The translations under genes and the position numbers were made by a program. The notes beneath the pieces are model-generated. The model was not told the origin of the DNA, ran no database searches, and saw only the letters and a program-made list of their open reading frames with translations. A stretch of 64,000 nucleotides of DNA from Stenotrophomonas sp046736075 (GTDB lineage: Bacteria; Pseudomonadota; Gammaproteobacteria; Xanthomonadales; Xanthomonadaceae), in assembly GCF_046736075.1 (NCBI RefSeq), contig NZ_CP177163.1, positions 3,410,001 through 3,474,000 on the forward strand. The letters run 5' to 3'. This document shows positions 63,045 to 64,000 of the stretch, piece by piece (the first letter of the stretch is position 1; the number at the start of each line of letters is the position of its first letter).

Positions 63045-63992
63045 CTAGGCCGACTGCGGCACTGCGTCGCCGCGCGTGGCATCGGTCAGGTCCGGGGCCA
63101 GCGCATGCGCGACCGCCATCCGCAGCAGGGTCGGGCCGACGTAGCGGCGATGTACGCCATCGATCAGCAGCATGTAGAACCGGCCGAACCGGTTCAGGGT
63201 ACGCACCCGTGTGCCGAGCGCGATCCGCGCGCTGCCGTCGTCCAGGTACTGCACGCTGACGCAGGAACGGAACTGCAGATGGCGGTCGTCGGCACCGAGC
63301 ATGACCTCGGCGCGCTGGTCGTCGGCCGCGACGGCCTGGGCCAGCACGGGGAAGCGGCCGGCGAACAGGTCGCGGCGATCCTCCGACAGCAGCGAGGACA
63401 CCGGGCAGCCGAGCGGCGAGGTGCGCAACCGCAACGGTGCCACCAGCACATTGCGCAGGGCCATCAGGCGACCCACCGACGCCGGCGGGTTGCGCACGAA
63501 CCCCTCCAGCACGGCTTCCAGCAGGCGGCGCGCGGAGGGCGTACCGGCTACGCGCGGCGGCAGGGTGAGGGTGGCATGATCCTGGTGCTGGCAGCCGTCG
63601 CGGAAGGCCTCGCGCAGCAGGGAGTCGGCCGGCGGCGCCAGGTGGGTCGACACCGCCATCGGCGCGGCAGAGCGGGTCACGTAGCCGCGCACGGGACGCA
63701 GCCGCCGCAGCCATGCCCGCAGCCTGCCGGCCGCATCGCGGGTGGCGGTGCACAGGCGCGCCAGCCCCGCGCGTGACGGACGCTGCAGTGACAGCGCCAC
63801 CCGCGGCACGCAGTCCATATCGAGCTGGTCCAGCAGACGCTGCAGGGCCGGTGGCAGGGTGTCGGTAAGCGTGGGAAGGTCGGCACTGCCGTCCGCAACG
63901 CGCGCGCGCTGCGCCTCGGACAGCGCGCCGCTGCGGTCGTCGGGATGGCAGGACAGCGCGAACAGCGCCGGGTGCGGCGAGGCTCGACTCAC
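63045..63992 (-). CDS. DUF2867-like protein
   Basis: A 315-residue protein starting at a GTG, convergent with the small membrane protein gene (stops 4 bp apart). The C-terminal half (about 175-300) has a DUF2867-like pattern: FPVLAQAVAADDQRAEVMLG, SVQYLDDGSARIALGTRVRT and NRFGRFYMLLIDGVHRRYVG. The N-terminal half is Arg/Ala-rich and unassigned. No signal peptide. Function unknown. Just eight bases remain before the window edge, so its promoter is outside. Confidence 0.65.
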   Translation of the reverse strand: MSRASPHPALFALSCHPDDRSGALSEAQRARVADGSADLPTLTDTLPPALQRLLDQLDMDCVPRVALSLQRPSRAGLARLCTATRDAAGRLRAWLRRLRPVRGYVTRSAAPMAVSTHLAPPADSLLREAFRDGCQHQDHATLTLPPRVAGTPSARRLLEAVLEGFVRNPPASVGRLMALRNVLVAPLRLRTSPLGCPVSSLLSEDRRDLFAGRFPVLAQAVAADDQRAEVMLGADDRHLQFRSCVSVQYLDDGSARIALGTRVRTLNRFGRFYMLLIDGVHRRYVGPTLLRMAVAHALAPDLTDATRGDAVPQSA

Positions 63993-64000
63993 GAACTGAT

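Overview
The window is GC-rich chromosomal DNA of a gammaproteobacterium of the Xanthomonadaceae, most probably a Stenotrophomonas. The evidence is a fused aspartate kinase/diaminopimelate decarboxylase followed by the MurL-MurD2 pair, a xanthomonad-type suf operon, TonB-dependent receptors serving sugar uptake, and three arrays plus several single copies of short palindromes that begin with GTAG and match the SMAG repeats described in Stenotrophomonas maltophilia. No rRNA, tRNA, insertion sequence, CRISPR array or replication origin was seen.

Layout. 1-3020: iron-uptake FecI-FecR-TonB receptor set (minus strand) with a probable Fur box. 3200-3830: an AT-richer pocket with four tiny, translationally coupled membrane-protein genes of unknown function. 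3930-9700: suf Fe-S assembly operon (Rrf2-type regulator, sufB, a DUF1311 gene, sufC, sufD, sufS), almost all joined by stop/start overlaps. 9800-16700: housekeeping singletons (SET-domain protein, PfpI-like protein, DUF1439 and lipoprotein genes, DUF3861, an HU-like protein with a lysine-rich tail, OsmC, an amidohydrolase, a PhzF-like protein). 16870-22250: lysine/peptidoglycan precursor block (lysAC fusion, murL, murD2). 22250-22730: SMAG array. 22733-24621: dienelactone hydrolase and polyprenyl diphosphate synthase. 24700-37660: maltodextrin utilisation regulon: a GH13 alpha-glucosidase, a TonB receptor, a GH97 glucosidase, and an operon of a barrel-type glycosidase, an SLC45-like MFS transporter and a GH13 amylase. 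Three copies of one 14-bp palindrome lie upstream of all its transcription units, and a LacI-type regulator sits at 45 kb. 38090-38712: the largest SMAG array, whose last unit supplies the stop codon of an ABC-permease/M1 aminopeptidase fusion. 42301-46846: its ABC ATPase, a serine hydrolase, the LacI regulator and ssb.

47083-49648 is an island with less GC than its surroundings. It encodes an AAA/ABC-type ATPase overlapping an HNH nuclease gene, the architecture of a Septu-like anti-phage system. 49678-51680: a TetR regulator divergent from an alpha/beta hydrolase, with a palindromic operator candidate. 51786-57938: a giant 2050-residue autotransporter with 17 copies of an AQSIGGGGG-type motif. 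57985-63992: a TetR/metallo-beta-lactamase-fold pair with matching palindromes, a GNAT, two DUF1801 proteins, a metallophosphoesterase, a small membrane protein with a Gly/Cys tail and a DUF2867-like protein.

The accessory candidates most worth attention are the Septu-like pair, the tiny membrane-gene cluster and the autotransporter. The best-connected system is the maltodextrin regulon: outer-membrane import (receptor), periplasmic trimming (GH97, GH13, barrel glycosidase), inner-membrane transport (MFS) and cytoplasmic glucosyl hydrolysis or transfer (GH13), probably under one repressor.
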